Source: an uncultured Lachnospiraceae bacterium (GTDB lineage: Bacteria; Bacillota; Clostridia; Lachnospirales; Lachnospiraceae). From it: DNA of 11,402 nucleotides. Position numbers and translations under genes: made by a program. Position 1 is the first letter of the stretch, and every line of letters begins with the position of its first letter. Where the stretch lies: NCBI GenBank assembly GCA_910577445.1, contig CAJTMZ010000049.1, positions 16,366 to 27,767 of the forward strand. Direction: 5' to 3'. The notes beneath the pieces are model-generated. The model ran no database searches. It saw nothing but the letters and a program-made list of their open reading frames with translations, and was not told the origin of the DNA. Shown piece by piece: positions 1 to 7,505 of the stretch.

Positions 1-2
1 AG

Positions 3-302
3 AGCGGACTCGGAACATATGACGTTGTGCTGGAGCCGAAAGACCGTAATATGGATGCAATTATTATGGAATTTAAAGCGTTCGACCAAAAGAGAGAAAA
101 AACGCTGGAAGATACTGTAATCAGGGCTCTTAATCAGATAGAAGAAAAGGAGTATGCGCAGGAATTGATTGCACGGGGGATTCCGGAGGAAAAAATACAC
201 AAGTATGGTTTTGGCTTTAAGGGAAAGCAGGTTTTAATTGGCACAGATTATGGGAGTGGAAAGGGGAGCCTGGAATGCATGGAGAAGGCTTTGGCTCCGT
301 GA
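3..302 (+). CDS. PD-(D/E)XK nuclease-like protein, C-terminal part (5' end outside the window)
   Basis: The frame is open from base 3, so this is the 3' end of a gene that begins before the window; the GTG at 27 is internal, not a real start. The fragment reads Gly-Thr-Tyr-Asp-Val-Val, then a charged turn, then Ile-Ile-Met-Glu-Phe-Lys. This is the D...(D/E)xK active-site pattern of the PD-(D/E)XK nuclease domain found at the C-terminus of the AAA-ATPase-like/DUF1703 proteins common in Clostridia and Bacteroidetes. It is followed by a helix rich in Glu and Lys (LEDTVIRALNQIEEKEYAQE) and a last strand ending in KQVLIG, as usual for that domain. The physiological role of the family is unclear. 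The gene is closed by a terminator at 346-377 and is probably unrelated to the sugar operon downstream. The domain call is fairly sure; the full protein cannot be seen. Confidence 0.8.
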   Translation, partial: SGLGTYDVVLEPKDRNMDAIIMEFKAFDQKREKTLEDTVIRALNQIEEKEYAQELIARGIPEEKIHKYGFGFKGKQVLIGTDYGSGKGSLECMEKALAP

Positions 303-345
303 AAAAGCGCTTAAATAAATGAAGGATAAAATAAGCAGTTACCGC

Positions 346-377
346 AAAAAGTCTCAACACATGTTGGGGCTTTTTTT
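346..377 (+). terminator. Rho-independent terminator after the PD-(D/E)XK-like gene
   Basis: The left arm 346-358 (AAAAAGTCTCAAC) pairs with 363-375 (GTTGGGGCTTTTT) through a four-base loop ACAT at 359-362. Two T-G wobbles lie in the middle, and the stem runs straight into a T tract at 371-377. The A-rich left flank could also make it work in the reverse direction. It separates the upstream gene from the operon that starts at 535. Confidence 0.85.
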
Positions 378-446
378 ACAGCATAATATTAATGAAGAAT
401 TGTATGGGAAGACAAAATAGCCATATAAAAAGGTTCGATATCCACG

Positions 447-476
447 TTGAATGAGACGGGAATATATCTTTATAAT
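447..476 (+). promoter_or_regulatory. Predicted sigma-A-type promoter of the sugar operon
   Basis: A perfect -10 box TATAAT (471-476) is preceded by TTGAAT (447-452, four of six bases of TTGACA) with an 18-base spacer. Transcription would start near 483, leaving a leader of about 50 bases before the ATG at 535, with AGGAGA (525-530) as the ribosome site. It is the only strong promoter-like sequence I see, and it sits just after a terminator and just before the first gene of the co-directional array. The AraC-type regulator encoded at 5925-7505 would be expected to bind upstream, roughly 378-446, but I cannot see a convincing direct repeat there. Confidence 0.65.
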
Positions 477-534
477 ATAAATACAAGAAGAACTTAAGAG
501 ATAAACGATACGAAGAAACGCATGAGGAGAAAAG

Positions 535-1485
535 ATGGGGAAAGAAAAGACAATTGTACTTACCGTACAGGGAGAATGTGGCAGCAGATTGAAAAGACAT
601 ATGCAAAGCTTATGGCCATATTATTTAATGGTACTGCCCGGTTTTATTTACCTTTTGGCCTTTCGTTACATTCCTATGCTGGGAAGCGTGATTGCCTTTC
701 AGGATTTTTCAGTGGTGAAAGGGATTGGCGGAAGCGATTGGGCGGGAGTGAGAAATTTTCAGAAGCTTTTTCATTATCCGGATTTTTACAAAATTTTAAA
801 AAATACAATTATCCTAGGCTTACTGAAAATGGGAATTGTATTTCCGATACCTGTTTTTTTATCTCTTATGCTGAATGAAGTAAAAAATCAGGTATTGAAA
901 AAAGGGATACAGACGGTAATATGCATTCCCTATTTCCTGTCGTGGGTTATTATTGGCGGACTGGTGTTTGACCTTTTTGGTGTGGGCGGAATTTTTAATA
1001 ATATACGAAACGCGTTGGGGATGGATACGCTACTGGTAATGCAGAAGGAAAACTGGTTCCGGCCAGTGTATGTGATTTCTTCCATATGGAAAGAGGCCGG
1101 GTGGGGGACGGTGGTGTATCTTGCGGCTATCAGCGGAATTGACCCCGGGATATATGAATCAGCTTCTATTGACGGAGCTTCCAGGTTTCAGAGGATGCGA
1201 TATATCACTTTTCCGCTTCTAATTCCGACGGTGCTGACGTTGTTTCTACTTAATATCGGGAGTTTCCTGGAACTGGGTTTTGAACAAGTGTACAATCTGT
1301 ATACACCAATGACATATTCAGTTGCTGATATTTTTGATACGTATGTGTTTCGGGCAGGAATCCAGCAGGGGCAGTATAGCTTTGCAACAGCAGTGGGATT
1401 GTTTCAGTCTGTGGTGGGGTTATTCCTGGTAATTATTTTTAATCATTTGTCTAAACGTTATTCGGAAGAAGGAGGTCTGTGGTAA
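535..1485 (+). CDS. Sugar ABC transporter permease, LplB-like
   Basis: This is an integral membrane subunit of an importer for oligosaccharides (carbohydrate uptake type 1, LplB/MalF-like). The 316 residues match the usual family length. A short basic cytoplasmic N-terminus is followed by a first membrane segment (about residues 27-45, YYLMVLPGFIYLLAF) and several more hydrophobic spans. The cytoplasmic EAA loop that docks the ATPase is visible at about residues 208-227 (ESASIDGASRFQRMRYITFP), with the conserved Gly at 214 and Pro at 227. The ATG at 535 is preceded by AGGAGA at 525-530. It is the first gene of the operon; its partner permease begins immediately after its stop and the binding protein follows. 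The family call is secure; the substrate is unknown. Confidence 0.93.
   Translation: MGKEKTIVLTVQGECGSRLKRHMQSLWPYYLMVLPGFIYLLAFRYIPMLGSVIAFQDFSVVKGIGGSDWAGVRNFQKLFHYPDFYKILKNTIILGLLKMGIVFPIPVFLSLMLNEVKNQVLKKGIQTVICIPYFLSWVIIGGLVFDLFGVGGIFNNIRNALGMDTLLVMQKENWFRPVYVISSIWKEAGWGTVVYLAAISGIDPGIYESASIDGASRFQRMRYITFPLLIPTVLTLFLLNIGSFLELGFEQVYNLYTPMTYSVADIFDTYVFRAGIQQGQYSFATAVGLFQSVVGLFLVIIFNHLSKRYSEEGGLW
1470..1475 (+). promoter_or_regulatory. Ribosome binding site between the two permease genes
   Basis: AGGAGG lies inside the last codons of the first permease gene. It leaves only 3 bases to the GTG at 1479 but 12 bases to the ATG at 1488. Neither spacing is ideal. I prefer the ATG because 3 bases is too short for efficient initiation. 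The two choices differ by only three residues. Confidence 0.6.
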
Positions 1486-1487
1486 GC

Positions 1488-2357
1488 ATGGTAAAAGAAT
1501 CTTTAAGAGACAGGCTGTTCTCGAAAAGTATCACAGCTATTCTGACTGTATTGGCGGTGATTGCCTTTATCCCTCTTCTGTCGGAGATTTCACTGTCTTT
1601 CAGTTCAAAAGCAGCGTCAGATATGAACAAGGTAAATCTTTACCCGGTGGGTTTTACGTTGGAATCCTGGAAATACATGCTGACAAAGGGCGGCCTGTGG
1701 TCATCCTTTTTCATCACCATCAGCTCCACGATGATTGGAACTGTGACAGCGCTTGCTATTACTGCACTGATGGCCTATCCCCTGTCCAAGAGCAGATTCA
1801 GGGCGGGGAAGATACTGATGTTGTATGTGGTGTTCACCATGATATTTAAAGCGCCTACAGTGCCATATTTCCTGACCTTAAGAAAAATGGGACTTTATAA
1901 CAGTTATTGGGTATTGGTTTTCCCGCATATCCTGACGGCTTATAATCTGATTATTATGAGGACATTTTTTAAGCAGTTTCCCGGTGAGATAGAGGAAGCA
2001 GCCGTGATTGACGGCTGTGGAGTGTTCCGGTTGCTGATTAAAATTGTGCTTCCGGCGTCTAAGGCGGTTCTGGCAACCCTTGGATTATTTTATGCAGTAA
2101 CTATGTGGAATCAGTACCAGCATCCACTTATGTTTATACAGGATATCAATCTGTATCCGCTTCAGCTTAAAATTCGCCAGATTATTGATGGAGGAGGTGA
2201 TTTACTTGCGATTACGGCGGTGAAAAATGTGAATTACACGGAAGCGACGCTGAGTGCGGCAGCAGTGGTGTTTGCTATTATTCCAATATTGATTTTTTAT
2301 CCGTGGCTGCAGAAATATTTTGCTAAAGGAGCTATGCTTGGTTCCGTAAAAGGATAG
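1488..2357 (+). CDS. Sugar ABC transporter permease, YtcP-like (MalG type)
   Basis: This is the second membrane subunit of the importer, expected to form a heterodimer with the product of 535-1485. From ATG 1488 it has 289 residues, normal for the YtcP/COG0395 group. The first membrane segment is about residues 16-36, followed by a short external stretch containing SLSFSSKAASDMNK, the Ser-rich signature position seen in these permeases. The EAA loop is a clear match at residues 170-189 (EAAVIDGCGVFRLLIKIVLP), with Gly 176 and Pro 189. The C-terminus ends YFAKGAMLGSVKG, which is typical; most relatives end in nearly this way (F-x-K-G-x-x-x-G-x-x-K-G). A GTG at 1479 is a possible alternative start. 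It sits 2 bases after the first permease's stop, and the binding-protein gene begins 34 bases further on. Confidence 0.93.
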   Translation: MVKESLRDRLFSKSITAILTVLAVIAFIPLLSEISLSFSSKAASDMNKVNLYPVGFTLESWKYMLTKGGLWSSFFITISSTMIGTVTALAITALMAYPLSKSRFRAGKILMLYVVFTMIFKAPTVPYFLTLRKMGLYNSYWVLVFPHILTAYNLIIMRTFFKQFPGEIEEAAVIDGCGVFRLLIKIVLPASKAVLATLGLFYAVTMWNQYQHPLMFIQDINLYPLQLKIRQIIDGGGDLLAITAVKNVNYTEATLSAAAVVFAIIPILIFYPWLQKYFAKGAMLGSVKG

Positions 2358-2391
2358 GAAATTATAATCAGAACAAACCAGGAGGAAGAGT

Positions 2392-4014
2392 ATGAAGAGA
2401 AAAGTGTTAGCATTATTGATTACGGGTGCGCTTCTTGCAGGAGTGCTCTCAGGATGCGGCGGAGGGGGAACTCCTTCCACGGCCGGAACCGAAACGGCAG
2501 GAGAGGGAGATTCCTCTGGCACCGGGGAGGCGCAGATTAGCGGCGATGAGGAGGTTTCGGATGACGAAGTTGTGGAACTGGAGATGTGGGTTACCAATAA
2601 CGGATATCTGCCAGTTGAAAAAGATGGAGTTGTCTATAATTTCTATAAAGATTTACTGGGTGTTGGAATTACGGAGCCCTATGTGGAGTGGAACGGCGGA
2701 CAGACTTATGGGGAACAGCTGAATCTGAGGATTGCTGCAGGAGAAATGCCCGACATTGTCCAGCCTGTAAACGGAATAGAAACAGGATTGGCAAAAGAGG
2801 GTGCGCTACTGGATTTGACGGATTATCTTCCCAAATATGCGCCGCATTTGTGGGATTATATTTCAGAAAATACTTGGGACGTTATAAAAAGCTATGACCC
2901 TACAGGAGAAGGACGGATTTATATGATTCCACTGTCTGTTGATTTTACACGTCATGGCGCAATGATTCGAAAAGACTGGTTGGATAATCTGGGACTGGAA
3001 ATGCCAACGACCCAGGAAGAACTGGTAGAGGTACTTCGGGCATTTAAAACACAGGACCCTAATGGAAACGGAGTTGCCGATGAAATTCCTACCGGGGGGC
3101 GTGCGGAAGCAAGATGGATGGATTATCTGTTTGCAATGTATGGGATAGCCATGTGGGAAGGATATCCCGAATGGGACATCTTCGATGGAGAACTCACCTA
3201 TTCTGCAGTAACACCTAATATGCGCGATGCTCTGGAATTTATCAGCGGTTTGTATCAGGAGGGGCTTTTAGATGTGGAAACCCTGATTAATGACAAAGCC
3301 GCATGGGACGGTAAGATGAATGCCGGTCAGGTAGGTGTGTTTTATCAGTGGCCGGAAAGGTCTTATATGTATGCTGCGGATATTTATAATGCAACGGGCA
3401 TACAGTCAGATTTGGTGGTGATGCCTGTAATCAGTGCAGAAGGTTACGAAGGCTTTTATACAAAAAAACCCACGGCAGGTATAGGTACGATTTTAAAAGC
3501 GACGGATGATGAAAACAGAATTAAAGCTATGCTTACAGTAGTAGATGCCTATGGAAATGCTGATTTGAGGGATACTTTGCTGCTTGGGCCGGAAGGGATG
3601 CATTGTGCCAGGGATGAAGAGGGGGCTCTCAAGAAGCTTCCTGAAGATAAGACTACCCAGGAGCATCTGGTGGTTGACCCCAGCGGCGTCTGCAGTAATG
3701 CTGAAAGTGTGATTAAGCAGTTGGAGTTAAACAGTACAGAAGATACCAAGTGGGCAATTGACAGGGCAATCCAGAATGTTAAGGATGTACAGCAGTACGG
3801 AAAGGTTATTGCTGGGGATGGTATTCCAAGTTCCATTTATGACGGGTATGATGATATTGAAAACAGAACTCTTTATGTGGAATATGCTTCTAAAATTATT
3901 GCTGGAGAATGGCCGATAGAAAAATTTGATGAATTTGTGGAAAAGTGGTATGCACAGGGCGGAACAGAAGTGACAAAAGCCGCCAGGGAATGGTATGCTG
4001 TTAAAAACGGATAA
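2392..4014 (+). CDS. Extracellular sugar-binding lipoprotein of the ABC importer (LplA-like)
   Basis: This is the receptor that captures the sugar outside the cell and delivers it to the two permeases. Residues 1-21 form a lipoprotein signal peptide (basic MKRK, hydrophobic core, lipobox LSGC), with the lipid-bearing Cys at 22. A Gly/Ser/Thr/Glu-rich tether of about 40 residues follows, then a family-1 type solute-binding fold: ELEMWVTNNGY opens the first lobe, AGEMPDIV is the usual early motif, and FDEFVEKWYAQGG near the C-terminus is characteristic of the large LplA/YtcQ group. At 540 residues it has the expected length for that group, which is longer than MalE-type proteins. The ribosome site AGGAGG (2380-2385) lies 6 bases before the ATG. 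A hairpin begins at its stop codon and may hold its mRNA level above that of the kinase genes. The ligand cannot be deduced. Confidence 0.93.
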   Translation: MKRKVLALLITGALLAGVLSGCGGGGTPSTAGTETAGEGDSSGTGEAQISGDEEVSDDEVVELEMWVTNNGYLPVEKDGVVYNFYKDLLGVGITEPYVEWNGGQTYGEQLNLRIAAGEMPDIVQPVNGIETGLAKEGALLDLTDYLPKYAPHLWDYISENTWDVIKSYDPTGEGRIYMIPLSVDFTRHGAMIRKDWLDNLGLEMPTTQEELVEVLRAFKTQDPNGNGVADEIPTGGRAEARWMDYLFAMYGIAMWEGYPEWDIFDGELTYSAVTPNMRDALEFISGLYQEGLLDVETLINDKAAWDGKMNAGQVGVFYQWPERSYMYAADIYNATGIQSDLVVMPVISAEGYEGFYTKKPTAGIGTILKATDDENRIKAMLTVVDAYGNADLRDTLLLGPEGMHCARDEEGALKKLPEDKTTQEHLVVDPSGVCSNAESVIKQLELNSTEDTKWAIDRAIQNVKDVQQYGKVIAGDGIPSSIYDGYDDIENRTLYVEYASKIIAGEWPIEKFDEFVEKWYAQGGTEVTKAAREWYAVKNG

Positions 4015-4063
4015 CTGGAAGAAAGCGCAGGGACTAAGATGCCTTTGCGCTTTCGGTCAGTTA
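4012..4063 (+). other. Two-part intercistronic hairpin starting at the binding-protein stop codon
   Basis: The inner stem GAAAGCGCA (4021-4029) pairs perfectly with TGCGCTTTC (4046-4054) and can extend with GGG against CTT (4030-4032 with 4043-4045). After a 3x3 internal loop (4018-4020 and 4055-4057) the outer stem TAACTG (4012-4017) pairs perfectly with CAGTTA (4058-4063). The outer stem contains the TAA stop codon of the binding-protein gene. No T tract follows, so it is not a classical terminator. By analogy with hairpins after binding-protein genes in other ABC operons, it could protect the upstream mRNA 3' end or partly attenuate transcription into the regulatory genes. The pairing is seen directly; the function is inferred. 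Confidence 0.6.
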
Positions 4064-4093
4064 AATACTGGTGTATAAAGACATGTTTAAAAT

Positions 4094-4098
4094 GGAGG
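4094..4098 (+). promoter_or_regulatory. Ribosome binding site that fixes the kinase start
   Basis: GGAGG sits 6 bases before ATG 4105. The upstream in-frame ATG at 4039 lacks such a site and lies in the loop of the hairpin at 4012-4063, so 4105 is the likelier start. Confidence 0.75.
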
Positions 4099-4104
4099 TT
4101 TCGG

Positions 4105-5916
4105 ATGAAAAATTCATTTATGAATGGAAAACTGGCGGGAAGGCTGATGATGGGATATCTGTTTGCCTGTGTTGTGCCTCTGATACTGACCAGCATAATT
4201 ATTTACCGGGTAGCAGCGGAAAGTATGGAAGAAACCTCTATGGAATTTGCGTCAGCCTTTAGCTCTCAGATAGTGACGCTTATGGATGACCTCATTGACA
4301 CCTATGACAGACTTACCAAGTCTGTGCTGGTGGATAATGATGTTATCACTTCTCTTTCGGAGCAGGAGAGCGTCGGTGCCATTGACCGGATGAACAGCCA
4401 GCTGGGCGTACGTAAAATCATGATGCGTCTTATGACTTTAAAGCCGGAGATTAAGACCGCCTGTATTTTAACGGAAGACGGGCAGTTTTACCAGTTCAGC
4501 AGCGAGGGGGATAACATTGATTCGGCAGTTCTGGCGGAGCAGCCCTGGGTTGCGGAAATCAGGGAGAGCAGCGAAAATATCAGCCTGACTGCCGTTCATA
4601 CTCATGCTTATAGTGACAGAAATCCGGAAGGACTGGTTTTTACCATTGGCAGGAAGATAAGAAACCGGAACGGAGCCGTTGCAGGGTTAATACTGATTGA
4701 TTTGGACCCCACAGGGCTGGTTTCTTTAAGTGATGCCTTTTTGCTGGCAAGAAATCAGTATAATATTAAAATCAGCATTACTGACGCAAATAGCGGAGTT
4801 TTGTATGACTCTGATGTAGCAAGCGGCAGAATCAGTTGGAGCGAGGCGGTAGGAGAGGATATCCCCCTTTACCAAAAAAATGAGAAAGACTATATTGTCC
4901 TGTGTGAGCAGACCAGAAGAGCCGGACTCTCGGTATACGCAGTGATACCAAGAAGCAGCCTTCTGTTTAAAATAAACAAAATGGAATATGTGACGATTAT
5001 TTGTGTTATTCTGTGTACTCTGGCAGTGATTGGAATCTCCATTCCCTTAAGCGGGACAGTTACAAAGCCGGTTTACCGGCTGCAGGCGGCTATGCGAAGG
5101 ATGGAAAGTGGGGAGTATGAAACGATAGAGGATTACCGGACAGGGGATGAGATAGGGAACCTGATTGCGAGCTATAATCATATGGTATTGCGAATGAAGG
5201 AATTGATAGAAACGGTTTATCTGTCGGAAATCAGGCATAAAAACGCAAAGCTTCTTGCACTGCAGACACAGATTAACCCACATATGCTATATAACACATT
5301 GGAGGCTATACGTATGAAAGCTCTGCGAAGCGGAGCGGGGGAAGTGGCGGAGATGATAAAGCGGCTGGCGAAAATGTTTCGGGTGGTATTAAGCGGGCAG
5401 CGTACAGAACATCGGCTTAAGGAAGAGGTGGAATATGTACAAAATTATTTAGAACTTCAAAATCTCCGTTCACGGAATATGTTTTTTTTAGATATACAGC
5501 TTTCAGAGGAAATGCAGGAGTGTAAAATGATACCGATGATACTACAGCCGGTGATAGAAAACAGCATTGAGCACGGATTCCGGGGACACGGATATCCTCT
5601 CCATATCATAGTGAAAGGGGAGGTAGTAAACGGGAGGGAATTATTTTTACGTATTAGCGATGACGGAAAGGGGATTAACGCGGAGCAGGTTGAAGGGATT
5701 AATCATAGCCTGGAAGCAGTAGAGACAGTGCAGCCTGCCGTGGGGCTTGTCTTAATACAGGAGGAGGAAGTAAGCATAGGATTGAAAAATATTGCGGAGA
5801 GAATTCGATTGCAATATGGAAGCACGGGAAGCCTGCGGGTGGCCAGGTGTGAGTGTGGCGGAGCCTGCATTGAAATTCGCATGCCGTTTCAGGCGGCGTT
5901 ATATGACGAAAAATGA
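4105..5916 (+). CDS. Membrane sensor histidine kinase, YesM-like
   Basis: This is the sensor half of a two-component system, expected to respond to an extracellular sugar or to the loaded binding protein and to phosphorylate the regulator encoded next. From ATG 4105 it has 603 residues. The order is: membrane segment at about 13-34; extracytoplasmic sensing region at about 35-292 (probably a dCache-like fold); second membrane segment at about 296-318; HAMP linker at about 319-370; His_kinase domain with the phospho-accepting motif INPHMLYNTLE, His 393; HATPase_c domain with N-box PVIENSIEHG (Asn 486) and G1 box ISDDGKGI (Asp 519, Gly 521, Gly 523). The usual INPHFLYNTL has Met in place of Phe here, a conservative change. 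It sits between the importer and the enzymes, as YesMN-type pairs often do. The regulator starts 8 bases after its stop. The family call is secure; the signal is unknown. Confidence 0.93.
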   Translation: MKNSFMNGKLAGRLMMGYLFACVVPLILTSIIIYRVAAESMEETSMEFASAFSSQIVTLMDDLIDTYDRLTKSVLVDNDVITSLSEQESVGAIDRMNSQLGVRKIMMRLMTLKPEIKTACILTEDGQFYQFSSEGDNIDSAVLAEQPWVAEIRESSENISLTAVHTHAYSDRNPEGLVFTIGRKIRNRNGAVAGLILIDLDPTGLVSLSDAFLLARNQYNIKISITDANSGVLYDSDVASGRISWSEAVGEDIPLYQKNEKDYIVLCEQTRRAGLSVYAVIPRSSLLFKINKMEYVTIICVILCTLAVIGISIPLSGTVTKPVYRLQAAMRRMESGEYETIEDYRTGDEIGNLIASYNHMVLRMKELIETVYLSEIRHKNAKLLALQTQINPHMLYNTLEAIRMKALRSGAGEVAEMIKRLAKMFRVVLSGQRTEHRLKEEVEYVQNYLELQNLRSRNMFFLDIQLSEEMQECKMIPMILQPVIENSIEHGFRGHGYPLHIIVKGEVVNGRELFLRISDDGKGINAEQVEGINHSLEAVETVQPAVGLVLIQEEEVSIGLKNIAERIRLQYGSTGSLRVARCECGGACIEIRMPFQAALYDEK

Positions 5917-5920
5917 GGTG
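5915..5920 (+). promoter_or_regulatory. Ribosome binding site overlapping the kinase stop codon
   Basis: GAGGTG overlaps the TGA at 5914-5916 and is well placed for ATG 5925. The in-frame ATG at 5913 has no purine-rich site in front of it. This arrangement favours translational coupling of the kinase and regulator. Confidence 0.65.
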
Positions 5921-5924
5921 GATT

Positions 5925-7505
5925 ATGAGCGTTAAAATAATTGTGGTGGATGATGAGCCGGAAATTGCGGATGGGGTGGCCTGGATGGCAGAAAAACTGT
6001 GCCCGGATTGTAAAGTTTCAGCTGTGGCGTATGGAGGGGAAGAGGGGTATGAACGAGCTCATGCACTTTTGCCGGATGTAATCCTCACAGACATTAAAAT
6101 GCCGGATTGCGACGGGCTTGCGATGATAAAAAAGCTTCGGAAGAAAAATCTGAAAATACGGTATATTATACTTACCGGCTATGCTGAGTTTGAATACGCA
6201 AGGCAGGCGATTTCGCTGGGAGTGGAAGATTTTATTACGAAACCGGTAGAGGAGGATGAGCTGAAGAAAGTTTTGAGTCACACATGCCAGGCTGTTTTGG
6301 AGGAGAGGAAAGATAAAGAAAGTCTTCAGCAGATGAAAGGAATTGTTAAGGACTATGTCTTAAAGGAGTTTTTAGATAACAGGAAAGGCTATCAGGGAGA
6401 GGTGGAGAAATATCTGGAACAGGAGGGAGTTTGTGGGAAAGGAAAAAAATGTCTGTGTATGGCAGTTGAGATGGATGATGAAATTGACGAACAGGTGTGG
6501 AGGGAACTTTTAATTGGTGAGAAGGATGAAATTGAGTCGCTTGAGTTTCTCAAATCCGGTATTTTAGTGGAATATTCCAGAGGACTTTTTGTCCTCCTTG
6601 GTGAACTTACAGAAAATATGAGGTCAGAAACTGTTATTGCGAGGATTGAAAGTAAGAAGCACAGATTTGGCAGAAAATTACGGCAGCCGGTCAGTATCGG
6701 ACTTGGCTTTTGCGATGGACCCGAACATTTGCCGGAAGCTTTTGAAGAAGCCAGGTGCGCTTTAAATTATAGAATTTTAAAGGGAGCGGATTGTGTTATT
6801 TCCTATGAGCAAATAAGGGATATTGAAGAATGCTCCGTTATTATTTCAAAACAGGATATTGAGCAGCTTTCTGAGCATATTGACCGGATGGATAATGCAG
6901 GGATTAAATCCCTGGTGGAACATATTTTTTTAAGAATAAGTGAGGAGGAAAATTTAAGTCTGCAGGATTTACAGATGCTTAGCTTAAATCTGGTGTTGTC
7001 GGGGATTCGGAAGATACCTTTTGTGCAATTCCAGATGAACCGTTATCTGGGAAAAAACATCTTTTCCCTGGAGAGTATATCTAAATTCCGGACCATGGAG
7101 CAATTGCAGAACTGGATTGTTAATATTCTGCAGGGAATGAACGAACTGATGCTTCGTGACGATATGTCGGAAAAGAGGGATATAATTGCGGAGGTAAAGG
7201 GATATATTTCAAAAAATTTTAATCGTGAAATCAGCTTAAATGAAATATCAGAACATTTTTTTATTAATCCCTACTACTTCAGTCATTTGTTTAAAAAGAA
7301 AACAGGCGAGACCTATCAGAATTATTTAATCCGGCTGCGTATGGAACGGGCGAAAAAGCTTTTGGAGGAGACAGACTTAAAAGTATATGAAATCTGCGAG
7401 AGGGTGGGTTATTCCGATACCAATCATTTTATCAAAATGTTTGCCCGGATGACAGAAATGAATCCGGGGGAATACCGAAAAGTGTATAAGGAGGGAAAAG
7501 ATTGA
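5925..7505 (+). CDS. Response regulator with AraC-type DNA-binding domain, YesN-like
   Basis: This is the transcription-factor half of the two-component system, probably the activator of this operon. From ATG 5925 it has 526 residues. The receiver domain spans about 1-120, with the acidic pair Asp 9/Asp 10 (VVDDE), phospho-acceptor Asp 56 (LTDIKMPDCDG) and Lys 106 (FITKPVEEDEL) all in place. A middle region of about 300 residues is typical of YesN-type proteins and has no motif I can name. The C-terminal AraC/XylS domain spans about 420-520 with two helix-turn-helix units: EISLNEISEHFFINPYYFSH and LKVYEICERVGYSDTNHFIK, ending in the standard F...TEMNPGEYRK. The alternative ATG at 5913 would add four residues and overlap the kinase gene, but it lacks a ribosome site. 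The stop overlaps the TTG start of the next gene by four bases. Confidence 0.93.
   Translation: MSVKIIVVDDEPEIADGVAWMAEKLCPDCKVSAVAYGGEEGYERAHALLPDVILTDIKMPDCDGLAMIKKLRKKNLKIRYIILTGYAEFEYARQAISLGVEDFITKPVEEDELKKVLSHTCQAVLEERKDKESLQQMKGIVKDYVLKEFLDNRKGYQGEVEKYLEQEGVCGKGKKCLCMAVEMDDEIDEQVWRELLIGEKDEIESLEFLKSGILVEYSRGLFVLLGELTENMRSETVIARIESKKHRFGRKLRQPVSIGLGFCDGPEHLPEAFEEARCALNYRILKGADCVISYEQIRDIEECSVIISKQDIEQLSEHIDRMDNAGIKSLVEHIFLRISEEENLSLQDLQMLSLNLVLSGIRKIPFVQFQMNRYLGKNIFSLESISKFRTMEQLQNWIVNILQGMNELMLRDDMSEKRDIIAEVKGYISKNFNREISLNEISEHFFINPYYFSHLFKKKTGETYQNYLIRLRMERAKKLLEETDLKVYEICERVGYSDTNHFIKMFARMTEMNPGEYRKVYKEGKD
7488..7494 (+). promoter_or_regulatory. Ribosome binding site that supports a TTG start
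   Basis: AAGGAGG lies in the last codons of the regulator gene, 7 bases before TTG 7502, which is ideal spacing. The next in-frame ATG at 7508 would be 13 bases away. The TTG therefore looks like the true start, with translation coupled to the regulator. Confidence 0.65.

Noticed and set aside
376..606. Minus-strand open frame of 76 codons across the promoter region
   Set aside because: It overlaps the promoter and the start of the first permease gene, is Phe/Ser/Tyr-rich as expected from AT-rich antisense DNA, and has no recognisable motif.
522..878. Second plus-strand frame overlapping the first permease gene
   Set aside because: The ATG at 522 overlaps the permease ribosome site, and the translation lacks the membrane segments and EAA motif seen in the permease frame. 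It is a shadow frame.
2202..2597. Minus-strand open frame rich in Ser, Pro and Thr over the lipoprotein tether
   Set aside because: It is the reverse reading of the Gly/Ala/Glu-rich linker codons, not a gene. It spans the junction of two supported plus-strand genes.
4051..4079. Possible internal promoter before the kinase (TATAAA at 4074-4079)
   Set aside because: The -10-like box has only a very weak -35 candidate (TTTCGG at 4051-4056) at the right distance. It is not enough to call.
4039..4104. Upstream in-frame ATG that would lengthen the histidine kinase by 22 residues
   Set aside because: It lies in the hairpin, has no ribosome site, and the added residues (CWIKTCLKWR-like, Cys/Trp/Arg-rich) are not like a kinase N-terminus. 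ATG 4105 has GGAGG at a good distance.
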